Shown here: positions 49,476 to 59,593 of the stretch, piece after piece
Layout: each line of letters starts with the position of its first letter
Numbering within the stretch: the stretch's first letter is position 1
Source: JAIPDZ01 sp034522175
GTDB lineage: Bacteria; Desulfobacterota; DSM-4660; Desulfatiglandales; Desulfatiglandaceae
Length of the DNA stretch: 64,000 nucleotides
Direction: 5' to 3'
NCBI GenBank assembly: GCA_034522175.1
Contig: JAXHLQ010000001.1
Coordinates: 3,472,001-3,536,000, forward strand
The notes under the pieces: generated by a model
The model's database searches: none
Told to the model about the DNA's origin: nothing
What the model saw: the letters and a program-made list of their open reading frames with translations, nothing else
Program-made: the position numbers and the translations under genes

Positions 49476-50854
49476 GGTTACCCCTCCAGGGCCATTTTCC
49501 CGGATTCAGGATGTTGTGGGGATCAAACATCGACTTGAGGCGGCGCATCATGTCCATGGCCACCGGGTCGTGTTCCAGTGTCATGTAGGGGGCCTTGGAC
49601 AATCCGATGCCGTGTTCACCCGTCAGCGTGCCCCCCAGTTCTATGGCAAGCTCGAAGAGATCGGCACTGGCCTTTTCCATGCGCGCCACCTGATCCGTAT
49701 CGTATCCGTCATAAAGGATCTGTGGGTGAAGATTGCCGTCTCCGGCATGACCGAAGGTGGCGATCTGAATGTCGTGCTGGTGTGAAATATTCCGTATGCC
49801 TTCGAGAAGCGCCGTAATCTGCGTCATGGGCACGGTGACGTCCTCCAGGACAAAGTGGGTCTTGATTCGGGCAAGGACCGCATAGGCCGATTTTCTGGCC
49901 GCCCACAGTTCCTCCACCTCCTCTTTGGTTTCCGCCTTTTTCACCTCTTTGGGTGCGTTCGCTTCAAAGACCTCGAGGATCTTCTGGATCTGGTACTCGG
50001 TCTCCTCCGGGGTATACCCGTCTGTCTCGGCGAGGAGCATGGCGTCCACCTCCGGCAGGTTCAGGTCGGTGTTCTGATTGATGGCCGCGAGGGTTTCCCT
50101 GCCGAGGATCTCGAGGGCGCTGGGGATAATGCCGCTGTGCATGATCTGATTGATGGCCTGACCCGCGTCCCTCAGGTTATCAAAGGTCGCCAGGGCCGTA
50201 CTGGTGCAGAGGGGTTTGGGGTTGATTTTCAGTGTAATCTCCGTCACGACGCCGAGCGTCCCTTCAGACCCTACAAAAAGCCGTGTCATGTCATAACCGG
50301 AAACGCTCTTCATGGTCTTGGCGCCGGTTTTCATGATGCGGCCGTCGGGCAGCACCACCTCGAGCCGGAGCACGTAATCCTTGGTGGTCCCGTATTTTGC
50401 CCCCTTGAGGCCGCCGGCATTGGTGGCCACGTTCCCGCCCAGGGTGCTCACCTTTCCGCTTGCCGGATCCGGTGGAAAGAAAAAGCCGTAGGGACCGAGG
50501 GCCTTTTCGAGGTCCGCATACACCACTCCCGGCTGAACTACCGCCAATCGATCCTCGATACTGATTCGGACGATTTGATTCATGCGGCTCAGATCAAGAA
50601 CGATTCCGCCGGCCACCGGCACGGCCATACCCGAAAGGCCGGTGCCGGCCCCCCTCGGAATGACGGGGACCGGTTTACGGTTGGCCAATGACATGATCCG
50701 GGATACCTCTTCCGCGGTCTTGGGCCAAACAGCCGCCTCAGGCCGATGGCTGTGCTCCGAGGCATCATAGGAGAAGGAGACCATGTCGATCAGACCGTCG
50801 GTCAGATTCTTCACCGACGATCTCAATAAGATCCGCTTTCAATTTTTTATCCAT
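49453..50854 (-). CDS. glcD: GlcD-type FAD-linked 2-hydroxyacid dehydrogenase (frame break near 5' end)
   Basis: About 467 residues. FAD domain: VIPRGAGTGLSGMAVPVAGG, STLGGNVATNAGGLKGAKYG, GSEGTLGVVTEIT. C-terminal: HAGDGNLHPQILYD, GGTLTGEHGIGLSKAPYM, FDPHNILNPGK. The best start is ATG at 50854, behind GGGGAGAAACC, giving MDKKLKADLIEIVGE. A frame break at 50804-50816 separates this from NLTDGLIDMVSFSYDASEH. Without it, a start would have to be TTG at 50826. At the 3' end the frame reads past the probable natural stop (NPGKMALEG-stop, ending near the Shine-Dalgarno of glcF) and overlaps glcF by 23 bases, so a small error there is also possible. Confidence 0.88.
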
Positions 50855-50927
50855 TGGTTTCTCCCCGTGCCGGTAAAGGGACGCAAAGGACCTGACAAAC
50901 GTAACATTTGCGTTCTTCGCTTCAGCC

Positions 50928-52774
50928 TTAGCTCACTCTATGCACGTCTTTTATTTCTCCCTCATGTCCTGCCGCATTCATGGCCACCACGACCGGCGCC
51001 ACGATCATGTGCATGAGCCGGCTGAAAGGGATGTAGGCAATGAAGGCGCCGGTAAGGGCCGCATGAATATACCACACAAAGCCATAGACCTCTACCAGCC
51101 CGCGGGGCTGGGTGAAGAGCAGGGCCAGACCGTAACCGATCACACTGTATCCTGACCCGGGGGGGTACCCCGTCAAGGCAATTCGCATTCCTTCCACCAC
51201 AAAACCGATCACCACAATCCCTGCAATCAGGCTTAGCGCCAGGCGGTCCTGATCCGGAAGACCCGAGGGCCGATTGGCCCGATTCAGCCATCCTCTGGCA
51301 AAGGCAAGGGCCGCCCCTGCAAGAATCATCAGTCCCGTTACATCAAACAGGATGCCGGTCAAGGGATAGTTCTTGTTGACGAGATGCCACACAAGGGGCC
51401 ATTCCGGCTTTAAGAGCGAACCGATTAAGCCGAGCAGGCCCCATACAAACCGGAAAACAAACCCGTAAAAGATCAAGGCGTGAATCATCCACCGGTTGCG
51501 CGACTGCCGGTAAAGCCGGCGTTGCAGCAGGACATCCCAGAACAGGGCACGAAAGATGCCCGCAATCCGCCTGGAGAAGATGGCACGACCCAGGTCAGCG
51601 CACACATGGGCCAGCTTTGAAAACGGATTGCCGCTGTGAAGGCCCGGCAGAGCGCCCGACAGCCACAGGCCAAAGAACAGCATCATCCCGCAGGCGAAAA
51701 TAAGGAGAGAAATGATGGTGATGGTATCGCCCATGGAAATGGTGGCCGTATGACACGGCATGCAGATGATGCTCTTGGGGGGCAGGGTCATCGCGGCAGC
51801 CCCAAGCATATTGCCCGCGTAGTGACATCGCTGACACGCGGTCTCCTTTTCATAGCGCACCATCTCATGAACAATGGATTTCCCATCCGGATTCGCCCCC
51901 TCTCCCACAGAATGCAGTTGGATACGGCGTCCCTCACCGCTCTGCCCCCTTTGAGATGACATGCCCGACACGACACCCTCATATGGGCGCTTCCGGCGGT
52001 CTTCTCATCATGCGGCAGGTGGCACTGACCACAGTCGCGGGGTTTCTGAACATCATGGGTGTAGGAGGCCGCATCCTTGTGACAGGTGGTGCAGGCCACT
52101 TCAGCATGCGCTGTGTCCTCGTGAGATGCCGCATCGATCAATGGAACGAATTCCTGTGTGATGGCCTGGGCCCGTGTCCCCGACATTCCGTGACAATGAA
52201 GGCAGAGGGCGTTGATCCGTTCTTTCTCTCTGGGGTCATCCGCAGCGACGGAACGGTGACAGATCAGGCATGCCGCATCCGCTTCCGAAAAAGACGGCAG
52301 GGCATTGCGGGTTTCATGACAGGCGCCGCACTGCTTCTTCACAGGCCTGGCAGGTTTAAACTTTTTCCGGGCGGGATCGGTGATGGATATCTGATAATGG
52401 GGATTGTGGCACCGAAGACAGTCTTGATATGAATCAGGGGATTTAACCTTGCGGGAGCCGTGCATGCCCGCTTCGAGATCATCCATGATCGAATCGTGGC
52501 ATGCCAGACACTCCTCGAAATGAAAGAAATCCTTCACGCGTTTGGTCACCTGAAGCGGATCAGGGTGCATCTCCCGTTCGGTCACGTCCCCGTGACAGTC
52601 CTGACACGAGATCTGTCCGTGGACCGAGGCATGAAACCGGGCCGGATCCACCGCCCACGAGGCCTCTGACGGCGTTATCATGCAGAAGAGCGGTACCAGG
52701 GCCGCGAGAAGGATGAGACACGGTCCAAAAAATCCTGAAATGTCTCGAAACTGAGGTGCGTTGCGTGTATTCAT
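50928..52774 (-). CDS. multihaem cytochrome c fused to NarI/HdrE-like membrane cytochrome b domain (frame break at C5 run)
   Basis: About 615 residues. An N-terminal signal segment (LILLAALVPLFCMITPSEA) leads to eleven CxxCH haem motifs in the periplasm (for example CQDCH, CLRCH, CGACH, CTTCH, CRACH, then CQRCH and CMPCH after the break). Five or six membrane helices follow, resembling the nitrate reductase gamma/HdrE/DsrM-type quinone-interacting domain (YGFVFRFVWGLLGLIG, VWYIHAALTGAFIAYIPFSR). The frame shifts at C5 51945-51949. One extra base keeps CRACHLKGGQSGEGRR in one chain. It is the first gene of the GlcD/GlcF operon and could pass their electrons to menaquinone or periplasmic cytochromes. 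Haem count assumes the repaired frame. Confidence 0.84.
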
Positions 52775-53058
52775 CGGGTCAACAGGGAAGTCGTTTCGGA
52801 TGTTTCGCTAACTGGTAAGACCAGTTTACAGTCGGAGGCCCTTTTGTCAAGAGAAAAGGCGGAAATAAGCTCTGGAAAACGGATCAGGGTCTGGGTTGAC
52901 AAGGTTCATAATGCCCTGGATTGAGATGCATAATTTCAGGGTACGTTCCCGAGCACCCTTTGCGGAGATGCGGGCGCTTTCTCTAAGGACCGCCGGATAT
53001 GGCATCTGGTATAACCAGCGATTCAACAATGCCGATCACCCACCAACAGCCCACGATC

Positions 53059-53931
53059 CTATTCCGCGGCCTCTGCCTCCGCCTTTTTCTCTGCATAGGT
53101 GAGGACCATCCCCCCGTCAAACAGGAGGTCCCCGCCCGTGAGATATTTGGCGTGGCGCGAAAATCCGAGGACGAACAGGTTGGCCACCTCGATGGGCGAC
53201 ATCATCTCCTTGACCCGTGAACTGCCGAGCATCACATCCCGGACCACTTCCTCATGGCTGATGCCCCGCTGTTCCGCCTGGCTGGGGATCTGCCTGAGGG
53301 TGAGGGCGGTTTTGATAAAACCGGTGCTGACTGAAAACGCGCGGATTTTTCCCATTCCCTCCGCAGCGATGGACTGGGTCAGGGCCCGCAATCCGAATTT
53401 GGTGATGTTATAAACGGGTTTGTTCAGGGTGCAGATATGGGCGTGTACGGAGGTCATGTTCCCGATGGCTCCGGTACCGTCCTCGCTCTTTTTCATGTGC
53501 GGTATGGTGAGTTTTGAGAGGTAAAAGGGGGCGCGGAGCATCAGCTTGATCATGTAATCAAATTTCTCCATGGGGAAGTTCTCCACCGAATCGATGTGCT
53601 GGATGCCGGCGATGTTGGCCAGGTATTTGATTCGACCCTGTTCCGCCGCCACAGAGACCGCGTTTTGAATATCCGCGTCAACGGTGAGATCGGTCTTGAC
53701 AAATACCATCTCCCCCCCCATGTCTCGGACGAGTTGCCGGGTCTTTTTTCCTTCTGTTTCATTGAAATCGAGGCCAACCACCAGGAGCTGATTGGCCCCT
53801 GCGGCGACAGCGGTTGCCCTGCCGATGCCTGTTCCCGCACCGCTCACGATACAGACATTGTCGCGATTGAAGTGGGAATCCTTCAGCATGAGGATGTCAT
53901 CTTGTTTGATTTCGGGTTCTCGAATATCCAT
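53059..53931 (-). CDS. short-chain dehydrogenase (3-hydroxybutyrate dehydrogenase-like)
   Basis: 290 residues. NAD(P) motif SGAGTGIGRATAVAAG, NAG motif ANIAGIQH, catalytic serine in NMTSVHAHI and YxxxK in VYNITKFGL. The segments LTLRQIPSQAEQRGISHEE and the C-terminal FDGGMVLT resemble D-3-hydroxybutyrate dehydrogenases, but the specificity of SDRs cannot be fixed by eye. ATG at 53931 has GGGGAGGTACACAC upstream. It stands alone between the cytochrome operon and a noncoding stretch. Confidence 0.85.
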   Translation of the reverse strand: MDIREPEIKQDDILMLKDSHFNRDNVCIVSGAGTGIGRATAVAAGANQLLVVGLDFNETEGKKTRQLVRDMGGEMVFVKTDLTVDADIQNAVSVAAEQGRIKYLANIAGIQHIDSVENFPMEKFDYMIKLMLRAPFYLSKLTIPHMKKSEDGTGAIGNMTSVHAHICTLNKPVYNITKFGLRALTQSIAAEGMGKIRAFSVSTGFIKTALTLRQIPSQAEQRGISHEEVVRDVMLGSSRVKEMMSPIEVANLFVLGFSRHAKYLTGGDLLFDGGMVLTYAEKKAEAEAAE

Positions 53932-54208
53932 GTGTGTACCTCCCCTAAATATGTGTTGGCTTGTTGAATGGTTATGTCAACAGATCAGGGCTCCTTCATT
54001 TTCGGAAGATCTTACCTCTTTAGGGACCTGGGTGGCAAGCATGAATTTTCCACCCAAAGAGACGGTGACTCACCCTCTATTGGCGGATGGAGTCTCCGTC
54101 CGGACACCTTGACACCCTCGGAATTTTCGCCTATGCTGTATCTCCGATGGCTGGCTCCACCGTCGCCGGCCGTAGTGTCATGTCACATCCAAGATGTCGT
54201 AAAGATGC

Positions 54209-54341
54209 CGTCATTCCGGTCCCGGATCAGGTCCGGGATGATGGACCCGGAATCCAGAATCTCGGAAATAGCCATCCCGCCTATCGGGACTGGATTCCGG
54301 CGCCTGCCCCGGACGCCGATCCGTGGTTCGCCGGAATGACG
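54209..54341. repeat. 133-bp palindromic intergenic repeat (MITE-like)
   Basis: It begins CGTCATTCCGG and ends CCGGAATGACG, an exact 11-bp terminal inverted repeat. Inside are smaller palindromes (CCCGGATCAGGTCCGGG) and GGAATCC/GGATTCC pairs. It lies in the 500-bp gene-free gap 53932-54431. The layout resembles short non-autonomous or REP-like elements that occur many times in proteobacterial genomes. Confidence 0.7.
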
Positions 54342-54431
54342 TGGATAATGCCTCATTTCTTTTTGATCGTACATTTGATGTATGACACGACGGTAGGGCT
54401 TATCGGCATTTATCACCAGGGAAAGGTTTGA

Positions 54432-55442
54432 ATGAAAGCGTCCCCGTATAATCTGGTCATGTCGGCCATTTTTGGCGGGCGGAAGGGCAAAAGGCCCCCG
54501 GCCGTAAACCCCACCTCCATCGCATGTCTCGATCTCATGGATGCGGCAGGTGTCTCCTTTCCTCAGGCCCATCTGGAACCTCAGGCCATGGCCGATCTTG
54601 CCATGGCCGGGCATGATATTCTGGGATTCGACACGGTCATGCCCGAGTACAGTGTGCATCAGGAGGCGGCCGCCCTCGGGTCCCACGTGGAGTGGGGCGA
54701 CCGAAATATGATGCCCGATGCCAAGACAGCCCCCTATGCGGATTTCTCTCCCGTGGAGATTCCCGACAATCTGCTCGAGAAACCATCCATACGGGTGGTG
54801 CTGGAGGCCCTTTCCATCCTACGTCGCCACCTGGGCGGGCGGGTGGCCATCGTGGGAAAGGTGATGGGCCCCTGGACGCTCTGCTACCATCTGACGGGGG
54901 TTGAAAACTTTTTGAGAAGGGTGGGGAAGGGACCTAAGGACACCGTCAACCGGATGTTGAACCAGCTGAAGGCGGTGACCGTTCAGGTGGCCAACGCCCA
55001 GTTCCAGGCGGGGGCCGATGTGGTGGTGCTGGCGGACCATGCCACGGGAGATCTGGTGGGGCCTCATCATTACAGGGAATATCTCTTTCCCATTCATCAG
55101 GAGATCACCGCACAGATCGGCGGCCCCCTGATTCTGCACGTGTGCGGGAATTGCCGGGACCGTCTCGAGATGTTCGCGGACGCGGGATTCGATGCCTATC
55201 ACTTTGAATGGCAAATGGATGCCGGGATGGTGGTGAATCGGATGAAAGACCGCATCTCCCTTGTGGGAAACGTCAACAACCCCGAAACGCTTCTCATGGG
55301 GACGCCTGATGATGCATACCGTCAGGCCCGTTATGCCATCGATTCAGGGGTGCACATGATCGGACCTGAATGCGCCATTCCGCTGCCCACCCCCATGACG
55401 AATTTGAAGGCCATTGTGTCGGCCGTGCATGACGGTTATTGA
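54432..55442 (+). CDS. MtaA/uroporphyrinogen decarboxylase-family methyltransferase
   Basis: 336 residues of the UroD fold. The zinc-site pattern of MtaA/MtbA/CmuA-type corrinoid-dependent methyltransferases is visible: H-x-C in LILHVCGNCRD and a third ligand candidate in IGPECAIPLP. HemE proper lacks this cysteine site and has different N-terminal arginines, so tetrapyrrole synthesis is unlikely. It may move a methyl group from a corrinoid protein to a thiol or folate acceptor. ATG at 54432 follows AGGGAAAGGTTTGA. It is 54 bp upstream of a DUF362 iron-sulfur protein, probably in one operon. No corrinoid protein is encoded in the window. Confidence 0.86.
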   Translation: MKASPYNLVMSAIFGGRKGKRPPAVNPTSIACLDLMDAAGVSFPQAHLEPQAMADLAMAGHDILGFDTVMPEYSVHQEAAALGSHVEWGDRNMMPDAKTAPYADFSPVEIPDNLLEKPSIRVVLEALSILRRHLGGRVAIVGKVMGPWTLCYHLTGVENFLRRVGKGPKDTVNRMLNQLKAVTVQVANAQFQAGADVVVLADHATGDLVGPHHYREYLFPIHQEITAQIGGPLILHVCGNCRDRLEMFADAGFDAYHFEWQMDAGMVVNRMKDRISLVGNVNNPETLLMGTPDDAYRQARYAIDSGVHMIGPECAIPLPTPMTNLKAIVSAVHDGY

Positions 55443-55496
55443 GAAAAAATTATGGGATATCCAATAAACAATCGAATGAAGCCAGGAGGAAATAGA

Positions 55497-56825
55497 ATGG
55501 GCAAGGCAAAAGTATGGTTTATGAATGCACGGGCAAACCGTTTTCTGGAGTCCACGGCCATTAAGGGTCGGCAGCTCCTGGAGCATTCAGGATGGCTGGA
55601 AACCCTGGAGCCGGGAGATATTGTTGCGGTCAAGACGCACATGGGCGAGGCGTACAACGTGGGCTATCTCAGGCCGGTCATTGTTCGGACATTTGTGGAG
55701 GCGCTCAAAGATGTCGGGTGCAAGCCCTTTGTCACCGACACCACCACCATGCCGTATCATCCATGGATCAGCCGGACCCTGGCCATCGATCACTTGGAGA
55801 CGGCCAATCAGAACGGGTTCAACCATGGGACCATGGGTTGTCCGGTGGTCATCGCAGACGGATGGCTGGGCACGGATGACGTCATTGTGGATCTCGATGG
55901 TCGCGGAACCTATCTGAACAAGCAATTCGTGGCCCGGGCCATTGCGGATGCCGATGCCGTGCTGTCTCTGGCACACTTCAAGGGTCACCCGGCCGGCGGG
56001 TATGGCGCGTCGATCAAAAATGTGGGTGTGGGCGGCGCCAGTAAGCGGGGCAAGATGAACCTCCACGGCGCCCTGGCCGGAGACAAGCCGGTGGTGGATA
56101 TGAGCATCTGTACCGGAAGAGAATGCGACTGGTGGGAGACCTGTGAGGCCTGCTGTCCCGAGGGGGCGGTTCACGTTACGGATCAGGGTCTTGAGATCGA
56201 CCTGGAGGACTGTGTCTACTGTTTTGCGTGCGCCAATTTGTGCGTCAATATGGCGGGGGTAGGAGGCATCCAGCGCTTCGACCACCTGCCGGCCCTGGGG
56301 AGGCGCATCGCGGATTCAGCGCTCGCCGCCATGCTGACCGGGGAACCGGGCAAATTCTTCTTCATGAATTATGCGGTGGATATCACCCCGTGCTGTGACT
56401 GCTACGGATGGACGGACACGCCCATTGTGAACGGGTTGGGACTCTTCGGTTCTTTAGACCCGGTGGCCGTGGATAAGGCCTGCATCGATATGATGAACCA
56501 GGCCCCGGGGTTGATCAATTCCGAGGCCGAAGATTTTGACGCCCTCGCGCCGGGGGTCAAGAAACTCAATGTGATCAAGGGAAAGGACGTGGAGGCCCAG
56601 ATCTACGGCGGTGTGGAAAACGGTATGGGGACCACCGACTACGAGATCGAAGCGGTGGAGCAGGATCGGAGCCAGGCAGCTATTCGGAAGTTTTATCCCG
56701 ACGGGGTGAGGGCCGACAAGTTGAAGCCCATGTATGCCAAAAACCATCCCCTCAAGGGTCTGGATACCGCCTCATTCGGCCGCAACACCGAGGGCGTGGA
56801 TAACCCGAGGTATCCCAGAAAGTAG
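55497..56825 (+). CDS. DUF362 domain 4Fe-4S protein
   Basis: 442 residues. The DUF362 part has VAVKTHMGEAYNVGYLRP and LAHFKGHPAGGYGASIKNVG. An inserted ferredoxin-like region has CTGRECDWWETCEACCPEGA and CVYCFACANLC, and a later TPCCDCYGWTD adds cysteines. Proteins of this family accompany corrinoid and C1 methyltransferases in anaerobes. A role in reductive activation of corrinoid is often proposed but not shown by this sequence. ATG at 55497 has a strong AGGAGGAAATAGA; an upstream ATG at 55452 lacks one. Confidence 0.86.
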   Translation: MGKAKVWFMNARANRFLESTAIKGRQLLEHSGWLETLEPGDIVAVKTHMGEAYNVGYLRPVIVRTFVEALKDVGCKPFVTDTTTMPYHPWISRTLAIDHLETANQNGFNHGTMGCPVVIADGWLGTDDVIVDLDGRGTYLNKQFVARAIADADAVLSLAHFKGHPAGGYGASIKNVGVGGASKRGKMNLHGALAGDKPVVDMSICTGRECDWWETCEACCPEGAVHVTDQGLEIDLEDCVYCFACANLCVNMAGVGGIQRFDHLPALGRRIADSALAAMLTGEPGKFFFMNYAVDITPCCDCYGWTDTPIVNGLGLFGSLDPVAVDKACIDMMNQAPGLINSEAEDFDALAPGVKKLNVIKGKDVEAQIYGGVENGMGTTDYEIEAVEQDRSQAAIRKFYPDGVRADKLKPMYAKNHPLKGLDTASFGRNTEGVDNPRYPRK

Positions 56826-56837
56826 AAAGTGTGAACT

Positions 56838-57155
56838 TTATTTTCTGGAAATTGTGTCGGGTGTGTTTGGGTCCTTCAGGTAGTATCGGCCGTTTTCCGT
56901 TTCGCAGACAATGCCGTGCATGGTCAGGTGCTGGAGGGCCTTGGGCCGGTAATCCCGGGTGCCGACGCGAAGGAGTTGCACCTTGGCGTAGGGGAGGTTC
57001 ACAGCCGATTGGGTTTCAAAGGCCCCTTTTTTTTTCAGATCCCTGATGATGTAGAGGTAGGCCCTTTGGAGTCTCCAGGCATGGAAACGACGGGTGAGGA
57101 GGTAGACCCCTATGAGTACACCTATACCGATGATGATTTGTGGGGTCTCGTTCAT
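56838..57155 (-). CDS. small membrane-anchored protein with winged-helix-like tail
   Basis: 105 residues. One N-terminal membrane helix (QIIIGIGVLIGVYLLTRRF) is followed by a basic stretch and a segment resembling a short winged helix (YIIRDLKKKGAFET ... LQHLTMHGIVCETENGRYYL). No known family was recognised. The ATG at 57155 was chosen because it begins the membrane segment; a longer form to 57242 exists. It converges with the DUF362 gene. Confidence 0.6.
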   Translation of the reverse strand: MNETPQIIIGIGVLIGVYLLTRRFHAWRLQRAYLYIIRDLKKKGAFETQSAVNLPYAKVQLLRVGTRDYRPKALQHLTMHGIVCETENGRYYLKDPNTPDTISRK

Positions 57156-57434
57156 TGAAGCGCCTTTTTTGCCGGCTGGGAGCAGATGATGCCGGTGGTA
57201 TTTTCCTTGATTGTGAGCTGTGGATTCCGTATAAATCGGCAAAGGGGATAGAGGTTCCCGATTTTTATCCCTGAAAATCCTTTTCCCAAGGCCCTATGAT
57301 AGCAGAGTCTGGCCGAGCACCCAAGCGGTTTTTGTTTCCGTGCAGAGATGCGGCGTCGCAGGATCTGCCCAATAACCGGGAAAAGGTCCAACGACATTCA
57401 TTGAACCCTGAACACGAACCGATGGAGGTAACAT

Positions 57435-57929
57435 ATGGTCCCGGAAATTAAAAAGATCCTGTACAGTACCGACCTGTCTGAAAACGCGAAATATGCCTTC
57501 GGGTATGCGGCCAGTATTGCGAACCGATACGGTGCGGGCATCACCCTGCTCCATGTATTAGACCACGGGTCTCCTTACCGGGAAAGCCTCATGGTGAATG
57601 TGCTCGGGGAGAAGAAGTGGAATGAAATCGTCAAAGAGAACGAGGCCAGTATCGTAGAGACGTTCAAAGAACGACTGAAGACGTTCTGTGACGAGATGGC
57701 CGCCCAGTTGCCGGCCTGTGAGTTCATCACGGATAAAGTCGAGGTCAAGGTGGGTCATCCCGTGGACCGGATTCTGGAGGAAGCGGAAAAATTGGATTGC
57801 GATCTCGTGATAATGGGTGCCCATGGCCACGGTATTCTGGGGGATGCCATGATGGGAAGCGTATCCAGACGGGTCCTGAGACGTTGCAAAAAGCCCGTGT
57901 TGATTGTCCGGCTACCTGAAGAGAAGTAA
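57435..57929 (+). CDS. universal stress protein (UspA family)
   Basis: 164 residues. The alpha/beta nucleotide-binding fold starts KKILYSTDLSENAKYAFGYA and ends with the ATP-binding signature VIMGAHGHGILGDAMMGSVS, then RRCKKPVLIVRLP. UspA proteins of this type bind ATP and act in stress and starvation survival. ATG at 57435 follows GGAGGTAACAT. It converges with the acyl-CoA synthetase gene (3-base gap). Confidence 0.92.
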   Translation: MVPEIKKILYSTDLSENAKYAFGYAASIANRYGAGITLLHVLDHGSPYRESLMVNVLGEKKWNEIVKENEASIVETFKERLKTFCDEMAAQLPACEFITDKVEVKVGHPVDRILEEAEKLDCDLVIMGAHGHGILGDAMMGSVSRRVLRRCKKPVLIVRLPEEK

Positions 57930-57932
57930 GCC

Positions 57933-59570
57933 CTAACGCCTGGCCTTACGTTCGATCTCCAATGCCTTCAGGTCCTTTCGGATGATTTTTCCGGTGGTGG
58001 TCATGGGAAGATCCTGAACGAATTCGATCTCCCGGGGATATTCATGGGCGGCCAGGCGCTCCTTAACGTATGTCTTGATATCGTTTTCAAGGGAGGCATC
58101 CGGCGTAATGTCTGCTTTCGGGACGATAAATGCCTTGACCACCTCGCCTCTCACCTCGTCTGGACTCCCCACCGCGGCCACCATGGATACGGCCGGGTGT
58201 TTCATCAGACAGTCCTCAATCTCAGCCGGGCCGATTCGATAACCGGCGCTGGTGATCAAATCATCGCTCCTTCCCACAAACCAGAAGTATCCGTCCTCAT
58301 CCTTCTTCGCCAGATCTCCGGTCATCCACCAGTCGTTGACGAACTTCTCCCGGGTGGCTTCCTCGTTTCGCCAGTACCCCAGACACATGACCGGATCGGG
58401 GGATTTGATGGCCACCTCACCGGTCTCTCCGGTGGGAAGGGGGGCGCCTGACGCGTCGATGATGTCCACGATGTGGCCGGGAATCGGCTTCCCCATGGAT
58501 CCCGGCCGGATCTCCATGACCTCAGAGCAGCTTCCCACCACCAGGTTGACCTCGGTCTGGCCGTAGAATTCATTGATGGTCAGCCCCATGACCTCCCGTC
58601 CCCATTCCAGCAGTTCCTCGCCAAGGGCCTCGCCGCCGCTCCCGATACTCCTCATTTCATAGTCATAACGGCTCCGCGGATCCTTGACCTGTCGCATCAG
58701 CTTGAGGGCCGTCGGGGGCATGAAGGCGTTGCGGATCCCGTATTTGGCCAGGAGATGAAAGGCCTCTTCCGGATCAAATTTCTTGGCCCGGTGGGCCACC
58801 ACCGGCACCCCGAAATGCCAGCTGGGCAGCAGCACATCCATGAACCCCCCCATCCAGGCCCAATCAGCCGGGGTCCAGAAGAGGTCGTCTTCTTTTGGGA
58901 AGAAGTTGTGAGGAAACTGGATGCCGGGGAGGTGACCCAATAGGACGCGATGGGCGTGATGCGCCCCCTTGGGCGGGCCCGTAGTGCCGGACGTGTAGCT
59001 GATAAAAGCCGGGTCATCGGCACGGGTCTTCAGGGGCTTAAAAGTCTTGGATCCCTTTGACACCAGGTCCCAGAAATTCAGAACCCCGTCCGGGGCTTCT
59101 CCCCTTGTGAGAATGACGGTCTTCAGGTTTGGGAGCCTGTCACGGAGTTTCAGCACCTTGGGAAGGTTGGCCTCGTCGGTGATAATTCCCCTGGCCTCGC
59201 TGTTGGACAGGCGATACTCCAGGGCCTCGGTCCCGAACAGGGTAAACAGGGGGATGACCACCCCCCCCATCTTATAGGTGGCGATGTGGCTGATGCCTGC
59301 CTCCGGAGACTGGGGCAGCAGGATGCCCACCCGGTCTCCGGGTTGAATGCCGTGGGCCTTGAGCCCGTTGGCCAGGGCGTTGGAGAGGCGTTTGAGGTCC
59401 CAGAAGGTATAGTGTTCCACCTGACCCTGGTCGTCCTCATAAATCAACGCCAACCGGTATCGCTGGTGTGCCCATTTATCACAGATATCCACCCCGATGT
59501 TGTAAAACTCAGGGATGTCCCAGACAAAGGAGTTGTACACCTCATCATAGGTCTTTCCAGGCTTCAGCAT
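57933..59570 (-). CDS. AMP-dependent acyl-CoA synthetase
   Basis: 545 residues. It activates a carboxylic acid to its CoA ester via an acyl-adenylate. Seen are the P-loop FISYTSGTTGPPKGAHHAH, the A5 segment INEFYGQTEVNLV, the A7 motif WWMTGDLAKKDEDGYFWFVG, the A8 loop RSDDLITSAGYRIGPAEIE and the catalytic lysine in MTTTGKIIRKDLK. The overall form is like medium-chain synthetases of acetyl-CoA synthetase type. ATG at 59570 has ACGAGGAGAAAGCAGAG upstream. It lies directly after the TRAP transporter genes, so it may act on the imported acid. A longer open frame fusing it to the transporter is an artefact of the DctM frame break. Confidence 0.92.
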   Translation of the reverse strand: MLKPGKTYDEVYNSFVWDIPEFYNIGVDICDKWAHQRYRLALIYEDDQGQVEHYTFWDLKRLSNALANGLKAHGIQPGDRVGILLPQSPEAGISHIATYKMGGVVIPLFTLFGTEALEYRLSNSEARGIITDEANLPKVLKLRDRLPNLKTVILTRGEAPDGVLNFWDLVSKGSKTFKPLKTRADDPAFISYTSGTTGPPKGAHHAHRVLLGHLPGIQFPHNFFPKEDDLFWTPADWAWMGGFMDVLLPSWHFGVPVVAHRAKKFDPEEAFHLLAKYGIRNAFMPPTALKLMRQVKDPRSRYDYEMRSIGSGGEALGEELLEWGREVMGLTINEFYGQTEVNLVVGSCSEVMEIRPGSMGKPIPGHIVDIIDASGAPLPTGETGEVAIKSPDPVMCLGYWRNEEATREKFVNDWWMTGDLAKKDEDGYFWFVGRSDDLITSAGYRIGPAEIEDCLMKHPAVSMVAAVGSPDEVRGEVVKAFIVPKADITPDASLENDIKTYVKERLAAHEYPREIEFVQDLPMTTTGKIIRKDLKALEIERKARR

Positions 59571-59593
59571 CTCTGCTTTCTCCTCGTAAATTC

